Shown here: positions 51,934 to 61,464 of the stretch, in pieces
How positions within the stretch are numbered: the first letter of the stretch is position 1
Layout of the letters: the number at the start of each line of letters is the position of its first letter
Notes under the pieces: model-generated
Databases searched by the model: none
Seen by the model: the letters and a program-made list of their open reading frames with translations, nothing else
Told to the model about the DNA's origin: nothing
Assembly: GCA_045123575.1 (NCBI GenBank)
Contig: JBGVKG010000064.1
Span: 21,537 to 85,536, forward strand
Direction of reading: 5' to 3'
Length of the DNA stretch: 64,000 bases
Source: SVEL01 sp045123575
Lineage (GTDB): Bacteria > Bacillota > Clostridia > Lachnospirales > Lachnospiraceae
Program-made: the position numbers and the translations under genes

Positions 51934-52768
51934 TGCTATTTAGTTTCCTCCTTAAAACCTCTAAAAAGCTTTTACTGTCAAGTTTTATAATGTCTGTACT
52001 TCTTTTTGATTTCTTTATACGTATAATATCTCCGTTATACAAAGGAACCGCATTGTCACCATCATAATATACATAACCAATAGAGCTACCATCGTCCAAC
52101 TTCTGCTGGCATATCTCAATCTCTACCACATCATCCTTATCTAAGATGATGCTTCTAGTATTGAGTGTATGCGGACATACAGGCGTCATAACAATAAGCT
52201 GCGCATTAGGTTTAACAAGCGGACCACCTGCTGACATACTATAGGCTGTTGAACCTGTAGGTGTTGCTGCTATAATTCCATCTGCTTTGTAGTTATTTAA
52301 TCGAATACCATTGACATGCAGCTTAAAATCGATAACAGCCATAACGCCACGGCGGCCTATAACTATATCGTTAAGCGCAGATTCCGTACCAACTTCCATA
52401 CCACCACGAATTATTGTAGCCTCTAGCATCATACGTTCTTCTATAAGATAATCATCACGCATCAGTCTAGACACCATATCTTCAACTGCATCAGCCTCTA
52501 CATCTGCCAAGAAGCCTAAATGACCAAAATTCACACCTATCAAAGGAATATCCAAATCCATCAAATCTCTAGATGCATGGAGCAGCGTTCCATCGCCGCC
52601 CAATACAATCGCACATTCTGTTCCTTCAGGTACCTGCTCTTTTGTAACATACCCAGATACAGTATGGTATTGTCCGCCACCTGCTTCTACAGCTCTGCAA
52701 ATGCGTTCACTTACAACCGAAGCTTCCTTGCCCTTTATGCTATTTACAATAATCAAAAATCTCTTCAT
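51914..52768 (-). CDS. nadK: NAD kinase
   Basis: Phosphorylates NAD to NADP. 284 residues. Diagnostic motifs are LGGDGTLLHA (about 57-66), GVNFGHLGFLAD, ALNDIVIGR and TPTGSTAYSMSAGGPLV. It lies between dxs and argR; in many Firmicutes a tlyA-type rRNA methyltransferase gene sits between dxs and nadK, but here the gap is only 38 bp and tlyA is absent. Confidence 0.95.
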   Translation of the reverse strand: MKRFLIIVNSIKGKEASVVSERICRAVEAGGGQYHTVSGYVTKEQVPEGTECAIVLGGDGTLLHASRDLMDLDIPLIGVNFGHLGFLADVEADAVEDMVSRLMRDDYLIEERMMLEATIIRGGMEVGTESALNDIVIGRRGVMAVIDFKLHVNGIRLNNYKADGIIAATPTGSTAYSMSAGGPLVKPNAQLIVMTPVCPHTLNTRSIILDKDDVVEIEICQQKLDDGSSIGYVYYDGDNAVPLYNGDIIRIKKSKRSTDIIKLDSKSFLEVLRRKLNSNEDSQT

Positions 52769-52806
52769 AATATGACTCCAATAACCTAAATAGAGATTAC
52801 TATTAG

Positions 52807-54672
52807 TTATATAGACTTAAACTTCGCTTCTATCTTACTAGCCATAGTTTCTGCATCCAATCCAGCTTCACGTCTCAATATATCAACATTTCCCTGCTCA
52901 AGATACATATTTGGTGCTGCAAGATTCAAAACATCAATCTTAAGCTCTGTAGCATTGACAAACTTAAGTATCTGCTCTCCAAAGCCTCCATTAAGTATAT
53001 TTTCTTCCATAGTTACAAGCAGTCTATGACTATGCGCCATATCCATAATACATTCCTCATCAAAAGGTTTCACAAATCTTGCATTTACAAGTGTTACATT
53101 GTATCCCTTATGTTTTAAGATATCTCTGGTTACTATAGCTTCTTTAACCATGCTACCAACTGCCCATATCATAATATCTCGCTCTTTGTAAATTATCTCC
53201 GCTTTTCCATACTTTACAGGCTCTCTATATTCTTTCAAACCATCAAAGGCTTCTCCTCTAGGATATCTAATCGATAATGGTCCATTAAAATCAACAGAAA
53301 ATCTAAGCATATCTGCAAGCTCATATCTGTTCTTAGGAGCACAAATGCTCATATTTGGTATTGTATTCAAGTAAGATATATCAAATAATCCTTGATGTGT
53401 CTCACCATCTCCACCTACAAAACCTGCTCTATCTATAGCAAATGTAACAGGAAGATTCTGTATACACACATCATGTATTATCTGGTCATATGCTCTTTGT
53501 AAAAACGATGAATAAATCGCCACATATGGCTTTAGGCCAGCGCTGGCAAGACCTGCTGCAAACGTAACTGCATGTCCCTCTGCAATACCTACGTCAAAGA
53601 ATCTTTCCGGATACATTTTTGCAAAACGCTTAAGGCCAGTGCCATCTGGCATAGCTGCTGTTATAGCAACTATATCCTTATCCTTCTCTGCGAATCTAGT
53701 TATATAATGAGAGAATGTGTCAGTATACGTAACCTTCTTCTTTTCCTTTAATGGTATACCACTTGCCTTATCAAAAGGTTCAACACCATGGAATCTAGAA
53801 GGATGCTTTTCTGCTGGTTCATAACCTCTACCCTTTTTAGTTATTACGTGAACAACCACTGCCTGATCAAGGTTCTTTGCCTCATTAAACACTCTTATCA
53901 TCTGTTGTATATTATGACCATCTACAGGTCCAAGATAAGTTAATCCCATATTTTCAAATAACATTCCTGGGATAACTAATTGCTTAATACTACTTTTTGT
54001 CTTTCTTATCTGTGTGATAAGCTTATCTCCTACGAATGGAATATGATTAAGTCCCTTAACAACGCCTGACTTAAGGTCATTATAAACATCACCTGTTCTG
54101 ATACCAGCTAGGTAAGATGACATTCCACCTACATTCTTTGCTATGGACATCTCATTATCATTTAATACTATTATAAAGTTTCTATTTAATTCTGCTGCAT
54201 TATTTAAAGCCTCAAAAGCCATTCCACCTGTCAATGCTCCATCACCTATAACAGCGACAACCTTATCATCCTTGCCCTGGATAGCATTAGCCGATACAAT
54301 ACCAAGTCCTGCTGAAATAGATGTTGAACTATGTCCTGTATCAAATGCATCACTTTCACTTTCCCTTCTCTTTGGGAAACCGCTCATACCACCATAAGAA
54401 CGAAGTGCATCAAAGCCCTCTTTTCTTCCTGTTAGTATCTTATGAGTATATGCCTGATGTCCTACATCCCAAACGATTTTATCCTGTGGCAAATCTAACA
54501 CAAGATGGAGCGCCATAGTCAATTCTACTACACCTAAATTAGATGCCAAATGGCCACCCTTCTTTGAAATCTTCTCTATGAGAAATTCTCTTATCTCTTC
54601 TGCAAGCTCTGCTAAGTTTTCCTTTTCTATATTCTTAATGTCACCTGTTTTATTAATTCTTTCAAGCATCAT
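52807..54672 (-). CDS. dxs: 1-deoxy-D-xylulose-5-phosphate synthase
   Basis: First step of the MEP isoprenoid pathway: condenses pyruvate and glyceraldehyde-3-phosphate using thiamine diphosphate. 621 residues is full length. GDGALTGGMAFEALNNA is the ThDP-binding motif; VWDVGHQAYTHKILTGR near the N terminus and RAGFVGGDGETHQGLFDI in the pyrimidine domain are diagnostic. It begins 1 bp after the ispA stop, so the two isoprenoid genes are cotranscribed. Confidence 0.96.
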   Translation of the reverse strand: MMLERINKTGDIKNIEKENLAELAEEIREFLIEKISKKGGHLASNLGVVELTMALHLVLDLPQDKIVWDVGHQAYTHKILTGRKEGFDALRSYGGMSGFPKRRESESDAFDTGHSSTSISAGLGIVSANAIQGKDDKVVAVIGDGALTGGMAFEALNNAAELNRNFIIVLNDNEMSIAKNVGGMSSYLAGIRTGDVYNDLKSGVVKGLNHIPFVGDKLITQIRKTKSSIKQLVIPGMLFENMGLTYLGPVDGHNIQQMIRVFNEAKNLDQAVVVHVITKKGRGYEPAEKHPSRFHGVEPFDKASGIPLKEKKKVTYTDTFSHYITRFAEKDKDIVAITAAMPDGTGLKRFAKMYPERFFDVGIAEGHAVTFAAGLASAGLKPYVAIYSSFLQRAYDQIIHDVCIQNLPVTFAIDRAGFVGGDGETHQGLFDISYLNTIPNMSICAPKNRYELADMLRFSVDFNGPLSIRYPRGEAFDGLKEYREPVKYGKAEIIYKERDIMIWAVGSMVKEAIVTRDILKHKGYNVTLVNARFVKPFDEECIMDMAHSHRLLVTMEENILNGGFGEQILKFVNATELKIDVLNLAAPNMYLEQGNVDILRREAGLDAETMASKIEAKFKSI

Positions 54673-54673
54673 A

Positions 54674-55561
54674 TTATTTCTCCCTATGAATAAGACTAAT
54701 AATTAGCTCCTCTAAAAACTCATTTCTATTTTCAAAGCTCTTAAGAAGCGTAAGTGCCTCATCTGAATAATCTTTTACATACTTAGATGCGCCCTCTACT
54801 CCATATAATGTCACATATGTAGTCTTTTCATTCTTTTCATCGCTAAGAATTGGTTTTCCAAGTACCTCTGCTGTACTAGTTACATCCAATATATCATCCT
54901 GTATTTGGAATGCTAGTCCCACATATCTAGCTACCTTTTCTATCTTTTCAACTTCATCCTCTGTAGCACCAGACATCACAGCTCCCACCATACATGAAGC
55001 CTCTATAAGAGCCGCTGTCTTCTTCTCATATATAAAGTCTAGCTGCTCTTTTGTCACTGGATGACCTGTATTTTCCACATCTACAACCTGTCCTCCAAGC
55101 ATTCCATATGCGCCAGCTTTATCACCTAAAATCTTAGCCGCCAACGCCGCTCTACCTTTATCATTCGCATTAACCACCGCTGTCATAGCAGTCTCATATG
55201 CATAGTTTAAAAGTCCATCACCAGCTAGAATTCCCATTGCGTGACCGTACTTTTTATGTGTAGTATACTGACCTCGTCTAAAATCATCGTTATCCATTGC
55301 TGGCAGGTCATCATGCACCAATGAATATGTATGGATAAACTCCATAGCAGCCATAAATGGATGTACATCCTCTACATTTCCTCCAAATAGCTTTGCAACC
55401 TCCATCATAAATATTGGTCGAATGCGCTTACCTCCAGCATGAACACTATAATTCATAGCTTCAAAAACCAGTTTTTGATAACCACTTTCCTTTGGTAAAT
55501 ACATATCTATAACATTATTAACATAGGCTGTTCTATCATTCATTTCTTTTATAAAATCCAT
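54674..55561 (-). CDS. ispA: Geranyl/farnesyl diphosphate synthase
   Basis: Prenyl chain elongation from IPP and DMAPP; the product is probably C15. 295 residues. First Asp-rich motif DDLPAMDNDD with RRGQYTTH following, second motif FQIQDDILD, and GGKRIRPIF near residue 40. There are 33 bp between it and xseB. The chain length is inferred from similarity to IspA only. Confidence 0.94.
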   Translation of the reverse strand: MDFIKEMNDRTAYVNNVIDMYLPKESGYQKLVFEAMNYSVHAGGKRIRPIFMMEVAKLFGGNVEDVHPFMAAMEFIHTYSLVHDDLPAMDNDDFRRGQYTTHKKYGHAMGILAGDGLLNYAYETAMTAVVNANDKGRAALAAKILGDKAGAYGMLGGQVVDVENTGHPVTKEQLDFIYEKKTAALIEASCMVGAVMSGATEDEVEKIEKVARYVGLAFQIQDDILDVTSTAEVLGKPILSDEKNEKTTYVTLYGVEGASKYVKDYSDEALTLLKSFENRNEFLEELIISLIHREK

Positions 55562-55594
55562 AACTAATACCCTGCCTCTCTAATCATTAAATAT

Positions 55595-55813
55595 TTATGT
55601 CTCCGACACTTGGTTTAGCTTGCCTTCAACATCATCCAATTTACTATTTAACATTTTAACCAAGCTTATTCCTTGGGTGTATAACTCAAATGAAGCCTCT
55701 AAACCAATATTATCTGACTCCATTTCTTCTAGCAATCCATTTAATTTAGTAAAGCCTTCTTCTATTGAAATATTGTTGTCTACAGCATCTGCTATAACTT
55801 CCTTTTTAGCCAT
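55595..55813 (-). CDS. xseB: Exodeoxyribonuclease VII small subunit
   Basis: 72-residue helical subunit that assembles on XseA. The family core GFTKLNGLLEEMESDNIGLEASFELYTQG (shown here only as landmarks: EGFTKLNGLLEEM and LEASFELYTQG) and the trailing coiled coil (VKMLNSKLDDVEGKL) are present. Encoded 17 bp after xseA. Confidence 0.93.
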   Translation of the reverse strand: MAKKEVIADAVDNNISIEEGFTKLNGLLEEMESDNIGLEASFELYTQGISLVKMLNSKLDDVEGKLNQVSET

Positions 55814-55830
55814 ACTTCTCTTCTATCCTT

Positions 55831-57048
55831 TCAACTAAAAAAAGTATTATCTCTCTTAGATATATCTGAAACCTTAGCCATAAGCTTACCATCCTGCAAG
55901 CTAACCTGTATCACGTCATCAACAGATACCTGATTAACTGATGATAATAAATCTCCTTTATCTGTTTCTAAATATCCATAACCTTTACCTATCTTATTAA
56001 GAGGTGATACGCCCTGCAATCGTTGTGAAGCCATTGCCAGTTCATGACGCTTTCTCTCAAGCTTTATACTTAGCTTTTCTCTAAGCTTTATCAATATGTT
56101 ATCTATATCCTGACGCTTATTTGCGATTTTCACAAAAGGACTTGCGTGTTTAACTCGAAGCTCATAGTTAGACACCTTATCACGTAATCTATCTACCTTT
56201 ACCTTCATTTGTCTATATAACATATTCTCATAATTCTTAAGTTCTGCTATATATGCTTCATAATCAAACACAGCCAATTCTGCTGCCGCTGAAGGTGTAG
56301 GTGCTCTAAGGTCTGACACATAATCTGCTATAGTTGTATCAGTTTCATGTCCTACTGCCGAGATAACAGGCGTATTTGTATTAAAGATAGCCCTCGCCAC
56401 AATCTCTTCGTTAAAAGCCCACAAATCCTCTAAGGAACCTCCGCCTCTTCCGACTATGATAACATCCAAATCCATGGTATCTAACTTCTTAAGGCCTGCC
56501 ACTATAGATGGTGCCGCTTCCACACCTTGAACTATAGCTGGATATAGGTATAACTGTACATGTGGATTTCTTCTTAAGGATACATTTACAATATCCTGTA
56601 TCGCTGCACCTGTAGACGCTGTCACTATGCCCACCTTTGTAGCATACTTTGGTATAGGCTTTTTGTAAGAAGCGTCGAACATTCCCATCTCTAAAAGCTC
56701 AGCTTTTAATTCCTCAAATCTTCTGTACAAATCACCCTGACCATCCTGCTGCAGCTTGCTAACATACAACTGATATTTGCCATCACGTTCATACACATTT
56801 ACACTACCAAAGGCTGTAACCTTCATACCCTCCTCTAACTTAAAGGTAAGGCCCTTTCGATTGCCAGCAAACATAACACAGGCAAGAACTGAGCCTGCAT
56901 CCTTAAGTGTAAAATAAATATGACCTGATGTATGATATTTACAATTAGAAACCTCACCCTTGATATAAATATTATTCAGGGCAAAGTCCTGTTCAAACAT
57001 GTGCTTTATATACGCATTAACTTGTAAGACACTATACACACTTGCCAT
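55831..57048 (-). CDS. xseA: Exodeoxyribonuclease VII large subunit
   Basis: Catalytic subunit of exonuclease VII, degrading single-stranded DNA from both ends. 405 residues. N-terminal OB fold (VSNCKYHTSGHIYFTLKD, about 30-50), central catalytic domain with TASTGAAIQDI, GRGGGSLEDLWAFNEE and SAVGHETDTTIADYVSDLRAPTPSAAAE (cited by the parts SAVGHETD and LRAPTPSAAAE), and C-terminal coiled coil ending NKIGKGYGYLE. The start overlaps nusB by 17 bp. Confidence 0.95.
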   Translation of the reverse strand: MASVYSVLQVNAYIKHMFEQDFALNNIYIKGEVSNCKYHTSGHIYFTLKDAGSVLACVMFAGNRKGLTFKLEEGMKVTAFGSVNVYERDGKYQLYVSKLQQDGQGDLYRRFEELKAELLEMGMFDASYKKPIPKYATKVGIVTASTGAAIQDIVNVSLRRNPHVQLYLYPAIVQGVEAAPSIVAGLKKLDTMDLDVIIVGRGGGSLEDLWAFNEEIVARAIFNTNTPVISAVGHETDTTIADYVSDLRAPTPSAAAELAVFDYEAYIAELKNYENMLYRQMKVKVDRLRDKVSNYELRVKHASPFVKIANKRQDIDNILIKLREKLSIKLERKRHELAMASQRLQGVSPLNKIGKGYGYLETDKGDLLSSVNQVSVDDVIQVSLQDGKLMAKVSDISKRDNTFFS

Positions 57049-57445
57049 TTTTCGCTAACTTTCCTAATACTCCATTGATAAATGATGGTGAATTGTCTCC
57101 ACCGTATATCTTTCCGATTTCTACTGCTTCATTGATAGCTACCTGCACAGGTACACTCTCATCATAGCACATCTCATAGTATGCCAATCTGATAATAGAT
57201 AATTCAACCTTACCCATACGAGATAAATTCCATCCCTCTGTAGCTTCTTCAATATCTGCATCTATCTCAGAGAGCTTATCCATAATATTGAAAACCTTGC
57301 CACATACATAATCCTTATCTTTCTCGCTTAATGGCTCCAATTTCTCTATATAGAGCTCACACTGCTCCTTCATCTCCTCCATCTCATAAAACTCTTTATG
57401 AAAAAGCATTACAAATGTGTTTTCTCTTAATTCTCTTCTTGTCAT
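57032..57445 (-). CDS. nusB: Transcription antitermination factor NusB
   Basis: RNA-binding antitermination protein acting in rRNA transcription. 137 residues, all helical. Starts MTRRELRENTFVMLFHKEF; conserved WNLSRMGKVELSIIRLAYYEM and VAINEAVEIGKIYGG ... FINGVLGKLA are present. First gene of the nusB-to-spoIVB block, separated from the upstream asp23 gene by a strong terminator. Confidence 0.95.
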   Translation of the reverse strand: MTRRELRENTFVMLFHKEFYEMEEMKEQCELYIEKLEPLSEKDKDYVCGKVFNIMDKLSEIDADIEEATEGWNLSRMGKVELSIIRLAYYEMCYDESVPVQVAINEAVEIGKIYGGDNSPSFINGVLGKLAKNGKCV

Positions 57446-57494
57446 GGTTCAATTCCTTCCGTTCTTCATATATTCCTTTTCATGTTTTTGAACA

Positions 57495-57530
57495 TAAAAA
57501 AGGAATATCTAAATATTCATAGATATTCCT
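57495..57530 (-). terminator. Intrinsic terminator of asp23
   Basis: Perfect 11-bp stem AGGAATATCTA / TAGATATTCCT with an 8-base loop, followed leftward by TTTTT. It separates asp23 from nusB. Confidence 0.85.
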
Positions 57531-57577
57531 ATTCTACTATAAGTTATAGATTTTTAAAAGTATTTCTTTAAAGAAAT

Positions 57578-57922
57578 TTACTGCTCCATAGCTACGCCAG
57601 CTATCTTAACATTAACTTCTGATACAGTAAGACCTGTCATATTCTCAATAGCTGTCTTTACCTTCTCCTGAACCTTCTCTGAAACTGCTGGTACAGAGAA
57701 TCCGTACTCGATGTTAAGTGCAACTTCAACAGCAACCTCGCTCTCTGTCACTTCAACCTTAACGCCCTTTGAAAGATTCTTAACGCCAAGCTTAGCGATA
57801 AGTTCTCTTGTAAGGTTTCCTGCCATAGAAGATACGCCTTCTACCTCTGTTGCAGCAATACCTGCTATAATCGCTACTACATCATCTGCTATCTGAACTG
57901 TTCCAATTGTATTTTCCATCAT
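57578..57922 (-). CDS. Asp23/Gls24 family envelope stress protein
   Basis: Small membrane-associated envelope stress protein of the Asp23 family (DUF322). 114 residues from ATG 57922, which has GGAGG 5 bases upstream; ATG 57934 overlaps that site. Family features: GTVQIADDVVAIIAGIAATEVEGV at the N terminus (key IADDVVAIIAGIAA), repeated VEV.LNIEYG and VQEKVKTAIENMTGL motifs, and a C-terminal VNVKIAGV. It is often beside nusB in Firmicutes, as here. Confidence 0.92.
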   Translation of the reverse strand: MMENTIGTVQIADDVVAIIAGIAATEVEGVSSMAGNLTRELIAKLGVKNLSKGVKVEVTESEVAVEVALNIEYGFSVPAVSEKVQEKVKTAIENMTGLTVSEVNVKIAGVAMEQ

Positions 57923-57954
57923 ATTTACCTCCACATACTGATTAAATTGATATT

Positions 57955-57983
57955 ATTATAACCAAAATCAGATATAAATGCAA
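57955..57983 (-). promoter_or_regulatory. Sigma-A promoter of asp23
   Basis: Minus strand TTGCAT, 17-base spacer, perfect TATAAT, 32 bases before the chosen start. Confidence 0.6.
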
Positions 57984-58018
57984 TGAATTTATGTATTTTT
58001 GTATATATTTTTATCAAT

Positions 58019-58693
58019 TTAATCTATATCATCTACTGAAATGGCATTAATGGTAATCTTATCTGCCTCTACCTGCATCTTACGTTTTACTATATCTTCA
58101 ATCTGTGCTCTGGCTGAAAAATTAAGCTCATCTGACACAATAATCACATCAACATAACCATCTGTCATAGTGACAGCAACATCTGAATAGCCTTTTGACA
58201 TAATTAGATTTTCTGCTGCCATCTCTCTTTCTGACACCTCTAATAGCTCAACCATTTTATTTACAGCTTCCTTCTTCTCAGCCTCTGATAACTCTTTGTT
58301 ATCTATAATTCCCTGCAATACCTCTTTGGCTCCTACTCGGTTATACTCCTTAGCAAGCTTTGCTTCCACGATAAAGTCTACAGTACCTGTTGCATTTACG
58401 AATATAGCTTCCCCCGGTGTACCCTCTACATTTGTATCGGTACTGGCTATATCCTCTTTTGTTTCACCCTCTTTTGATTCATCCTCTTTAGTCGCATCCT
58501 TCCCTGTATCGCTTGTTCCTTTACCATTAGTCTGCGCCACATCCTGTCCATTATTAGACGCCTCTACCTGTTGAGTATTTTTTTTATCATTGTCCCTCGC
58601 TGCCCTGTCTGCACAGTTTAAATAGCCTGCCACAGCTATAAGTGCTGCTAATGCTGTAATAATTAGCTGATTTTTCTTAAATAATCCTCTCAT
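58019..58693 (-). CDS. spoIIIAH: Stage III sporulation protein AH
   Basis: Mother-cell membrane protein whose extracellular YscJ/FliF-like domain binds forespore SpoIIQ to form the feeding-tube channel (B. subtilis knowledge). 224 residues: N-terminal span (LIITALAALIAVAGYLNC), a low-complexity Lys/Glu/Asp/Thr linker (about 35-90) and the C-terminal ring-building domain (about 115-224, EAKLAKEYNRVGAKEVLQGI ... NLIMSKGYSDVAVTM). Last gene of the spoIIIA operon. Confidence 0.92.
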   Translation of the reverse strand: MRGLFKKNQLIITALAALIAVAGYLNCADRAARDNDKKNTQQVEASNNGQDVAQTNGKGTSDTGKDATKEDESKEGETKEDIASTDTNVEGTPGEAIFVNATGTVDFIVEAKLAKEYNRVGAKEVLQGIIDNKELSEAEKKEAVNKMVELLEVSEREMAAENLIMSKGYSDVAVTMTDGYVDVIIVSDELNFSARAQIEDIVKRKMQVEADKITINAISVDDID

Positions 58694-58720
58694 TGCACTC
58701 TCACTTTCTGCTTTACGCTT

Positions 58721-59380
58721 TTATTTCATTTTCCCTACTGCTATTTTATTTATCTCTATGCCAAATAATGCCTTAATTATGTTAGTAATTTTATCTTTTA
58801 CTACAGGACTATCCCCTCCCTCTGCCACTATAGCTACTCCTGCTATATCAGGTGCACTCTCTGATATAACAAACGGCACAGATTCACCATCACTGTTTTC
58901 CTTAAAAATGACTCTATAATCCCATGATTTTTCACTATTGTTTCGCTCTCCACCCTCATTATCTGTCTCATCTATAATATTTTCTGTATATGGCTCCTCC
59001 ATCAACACATTTTTAGTCACCGTATTCTTAAGGGTTATCATTACATTTACCTTTCCTACACCATCGACTGTGGACAAAATCTCACATAATTGCTTTTCAA
59101 GATTATCAACATATGCAACTGTTGTAGTTTTATATGTATCCGTCTCATAATCACTGGCATAATCACCGTCATTATCGCTATACTCAGTGCTATTATACGT
59201 TTGTGGTTTCATATCCTTATTAACACCACCGCAGCTATCTGAACACAATATCAGCACAAGTCCTGCCAATCCTATAAGTATCCATTTATCTATAGTTATT
59301 GACTTTATAATCGTCATAAGTGATTCCACTGATTTTTTATCCACAGTATTGTCCTCCCTTACTATATGTTTCTTATTCAT
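58721..59380 (-). CDS. spoIIIAG: Stage III sporulation protein AG
   Basis: Ring-forming component of the SpoIIIA-SpoIIQ channel. 219 residues: cytoplasmic N terminus, one span (WILIGLAGLVLILCS), and an extracellular domain (YVDNLEKQLCEILSTVDGVGKVNVMITL ... PDIAGVAIVAEGGDSPVV), landmarks LSTVDGVGKVNVM and GVAIVAEGG being diagnostic. I use ATG 59380; the preceding TTG codon is not needed. It overlaps spoIIIAF by 8 bp. Confidence 0.93.
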   Translation of the reverse strand: MNKKHIVREDNTVDKKSVESLMTIIKSITIDKWILIGLAGLVLILCSDSCGGVNKDMKPQTYNSTEYSDNDGDYASDYETDTYKTTTVAYVDNLEKQLCEILSTVDGVGKVNVMITLKNTVTKNVLMEEPYTENIIDETDNEGGERNNSEKSWDYRVIFKENSDGESVPFVISESAPDIAGVAIVAEGGDSPVVKDKITNIIKALFGIEINKIAVGKMK

Positions 59381-59996
59381 CAACCCAAATAACCTCTATG
59401 TATGAAGATTCAATCTCCAATCTTTTCGCAGCATTTTCAACAAATTCTATAACCTTTGGTCTATCCTCAAGGGATAATCCTTCAATATCAGTTATATGAT
59501 TACCCATTTCTATTTTATTAACTTTATCTATGGTATGTATATCCTTATTATCTTTCGGTTGACTATCCTTTGACCAATCTCCCATCTTAAATATCAATCT
59601 ATCAAGAACCATTTCATTTTCGCTGTCATATTCATAATCAACCTTTACACTGATTATCCTTAATCCTTGTTCAGACGCGATGTCATCCAATATATCTATG
59701 AGACCAGCCTCATACTCTACCATGGCATTTTCAATATTTAGTTGCTCTTGAAGCTTCAATCTACTTTCTAGTTCATCAAGCTTGGCACTGTATGATTTCT
59801 TTGTAAAAATGTCGCTTATACTGCCATTGTAGTTAAGTACACTATCAATAGGAGTCAATACCAGCGCCACAAGCACCAGCCCACAGAATAATTTGCAATA
59901 TTTCTTAAAGCTATTTTCTGGAAGAGCATTGCACACAACTGATACCAGTATAAGAAAAAAGCCAATATTTTTTATGTATTCCAATATATTCCCCAT
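59373..59996 (-). CDS. spoIIIAF: Stage III sporulation protein AF
   Basis: Membrane component of the SpoIIIA complex. 207 residues from ATG 59996, where GGAAGAGGAT is correctly spaced; the frame extends upstream inside spoIIIAE but without a site. Two N-terminal spans (ILVSVVCNALPE flanked by IGFFL, and LFCGLVLVALVLTPI) are followed by a soluble domain. ATG and the spoIIIAE stop nearly touch (TAAATATG). Confidence 0.92.
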   Translation of the reverse strand: MGNILEYIKNIGFFLILVSVVCNALPENSFKKYCKLFCGLVLVALVLTPIDSVLNYNGSISDIFTKKSYSAKLDELESRLKLQEQLNIENAMVEYEAGLIDILDDIASEQGLRIISVKVDYEYDSENEMVLDRLIFKMGDWSKDSQPKDNKDIHTIDKVNKIEMGNHITDIEGLSLEDRPKVIEFVENAAKRLEIESSYIEVIWVDE

Positions 59997-59998
59997 AT

Positions 59999-61066
59999 TT
60001 ATCCTCTTCCTGTGCCTAGACACACGATAGCTATGGTTAAGAAGAATAATAGTGCACATGACAATATAGCTCTGTACAACATACCTGCACCTTTAGCCAT
60101 CACCTCCACTGAAGATGTCACTCTCTTGTCTGACACAGGCTGTACAACTGCTGCCGTTATCTTATACATGATATTAAATACCAATAATTTTATTATAGGC
60201 ACCGCAACCAAGACGATAATACATACAAGTGCTGCCCCTCCTATTGCGTTTTTAATAAGTGAACCTGAACCAGCCATTATCTCTACAAAAGAATCGAGGC
60301 TATTGCCTATACCTGGTATCATGCCAAATATCTTTCTATAACCTCTGGATTTGTTGTAATCAACAGATGGCAATACGATACTGCTTATAAGATTAATAGC
60401 AAGAGCCACCGTCGGCACAGTTTTAATCGCCCATAATATAATACTTTCAACGACAGACGCAAATTTTGATAGATAATCCTCTTCTAATATGTTATTAAGA
60501 AGCATTATTATTATGTAAACGTTTATAGCTGGTATAATAAAATAAAGTATGATGCTTTCTACTGCCATAATTGATACTAGCGCAATCTCATATAACCCCA
60601 AGGCTGTAGATACGCCTCCTGCGGCTCCCACTGCCAAGAAAAATGCTGGTATCAAACATTTCATAAAACCTATAAGTATCAAAACCACATCTGATGCTAC
60701 TGTACTATTCACTTTAAATGCTGATATAAGTACAACAAGCAATAATGTATATATGGCAAAAAATCCCATATCAGACATTTTACTGCTCATAAACACTGTG
60801 GATAATTGTGTAAGTAATGCTGCCGCTATAGCTATAAGTATTACCTGTAATATAGCCTCTTTATTATAGCTTATCTCGCCCCACAACTTGTCCCCTGCTA
60901 AAGATAAAATATCTAAGAAAACACCTTCTGATTCACCACTTATAAGCTTAGATACTAAGTCCGAAAACGACTCCTGCTCATACCCCGTGCCAGATATTAT
61001 CTTATCCAATCCCTCAAAATCATACCCTTCCAGACTTTGCCTATATATTAAAACTCTATCAAACAT
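59999..61066 (-). CDS. spoIIIAE: Stage III sporulation protein AE
   Basis: Polytopic membrane protein of the SpoIIIA complex. 355 residues with about eight spans. Family landmarks: GFMKCLIPAFFLAVGAAGG, SKFASVVESIILWAIKTVPT and GMIPGIGNSLDS, and INAAVVQP-like ITAAVVQPVSD. B. subtilis SpoIIIAE is about 400 residues with a cleavable signal; here the protein starts at the pre-TM region (MFDRVLIYRQ) directly after the spoIIIAD stop, with no signal peptide. The start ATG is preceded by GGGGG. Confidence 0.92.
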   Translation of the reverse strand: MFDRVLIYRQSLEGYDFEGLDKIISGTGYEQESFSDLVSKLISGESEGVFLDILSLAGDKLWGEISYNKEAILQVILIAIAAALLTQLSTVFMSSKMSDMGFFAIYTLLLVVLISAFKVNSTVASDVVLILIGFMKCLIPAFFLAVGAAGGVSTALGLYEIALVSIMAVESIILYFIIPAINVYIIIMLLNNILEEDYLSKFASVVESIILWAIKTVPTVALAINLISSIVLPSVDYNKSRGYRKIFGMIPGIGNSLDSFVEIMAGSGSLIKNAIGGAALVCIIVLVAVPIIKLLVFNIMYKITAAVVQPVSDKRVTSSVEVMAKGAGMLYRAILSCALLFFLTIAIVCLGTGRG

Positions 61067-61456
61067 CTATACCCCCAATACACCATTAATACTTTCAAGA
61101 AGTGCCAACAATATAGGCATACTTATACATAATACAGTAAGCTTTCCTGCAACCTGTATCTGATTGGCCATTGAGCCATATCCGCAATCCTTGCACACAT
61201 CCGATGCGAATTCTGCAATATAGGATATGCCTATTATCTTTAAAATAGTAGCTATATACACACTATCTAAGCCGATGTAATCCCTTATAGTCTCCATCAC
61301 CTTTATAATGTACTCAAGCTTAGATATAATAAGGCCTGTGGCCAATATTCCAATTCCTATGGATATATATATGCCATATTCAGCTTTTACAGATTTAAAA
61401 TTAACCGCCATAAGTGCTGCTACTATAGCAACAATGGCCAATCCCATAAAGCTCAT
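61067..61456 (-). CDS. spoIIIAD: Stage III sporulation protein AD
   Basis: Small integral membrane subunit of the SpoIIIA complex. 129 residues with four hydrophobic segments. YIATILKIIGISYIAEFASDVCKDCGYGSMANQIQ is the family core (landmarks IIGISYIAEFASD and CKDCGYGSMA). Followed immediately by spoIIIAE. Confidence 0.94.
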   Translation of the reverse strand: MSFMGLAIVAIVAALMAVNFKSVKAEYGIYISIGIGILATGLIISKLEYIIKVMETIRDYIGLDSVYIATILKIIGISYIAEFASDVCKDCGYGSMANQIQVAGKLTVLCISMPILLALLESINGVLGV

Positions 61457-61464
61457 ATCTCCTC

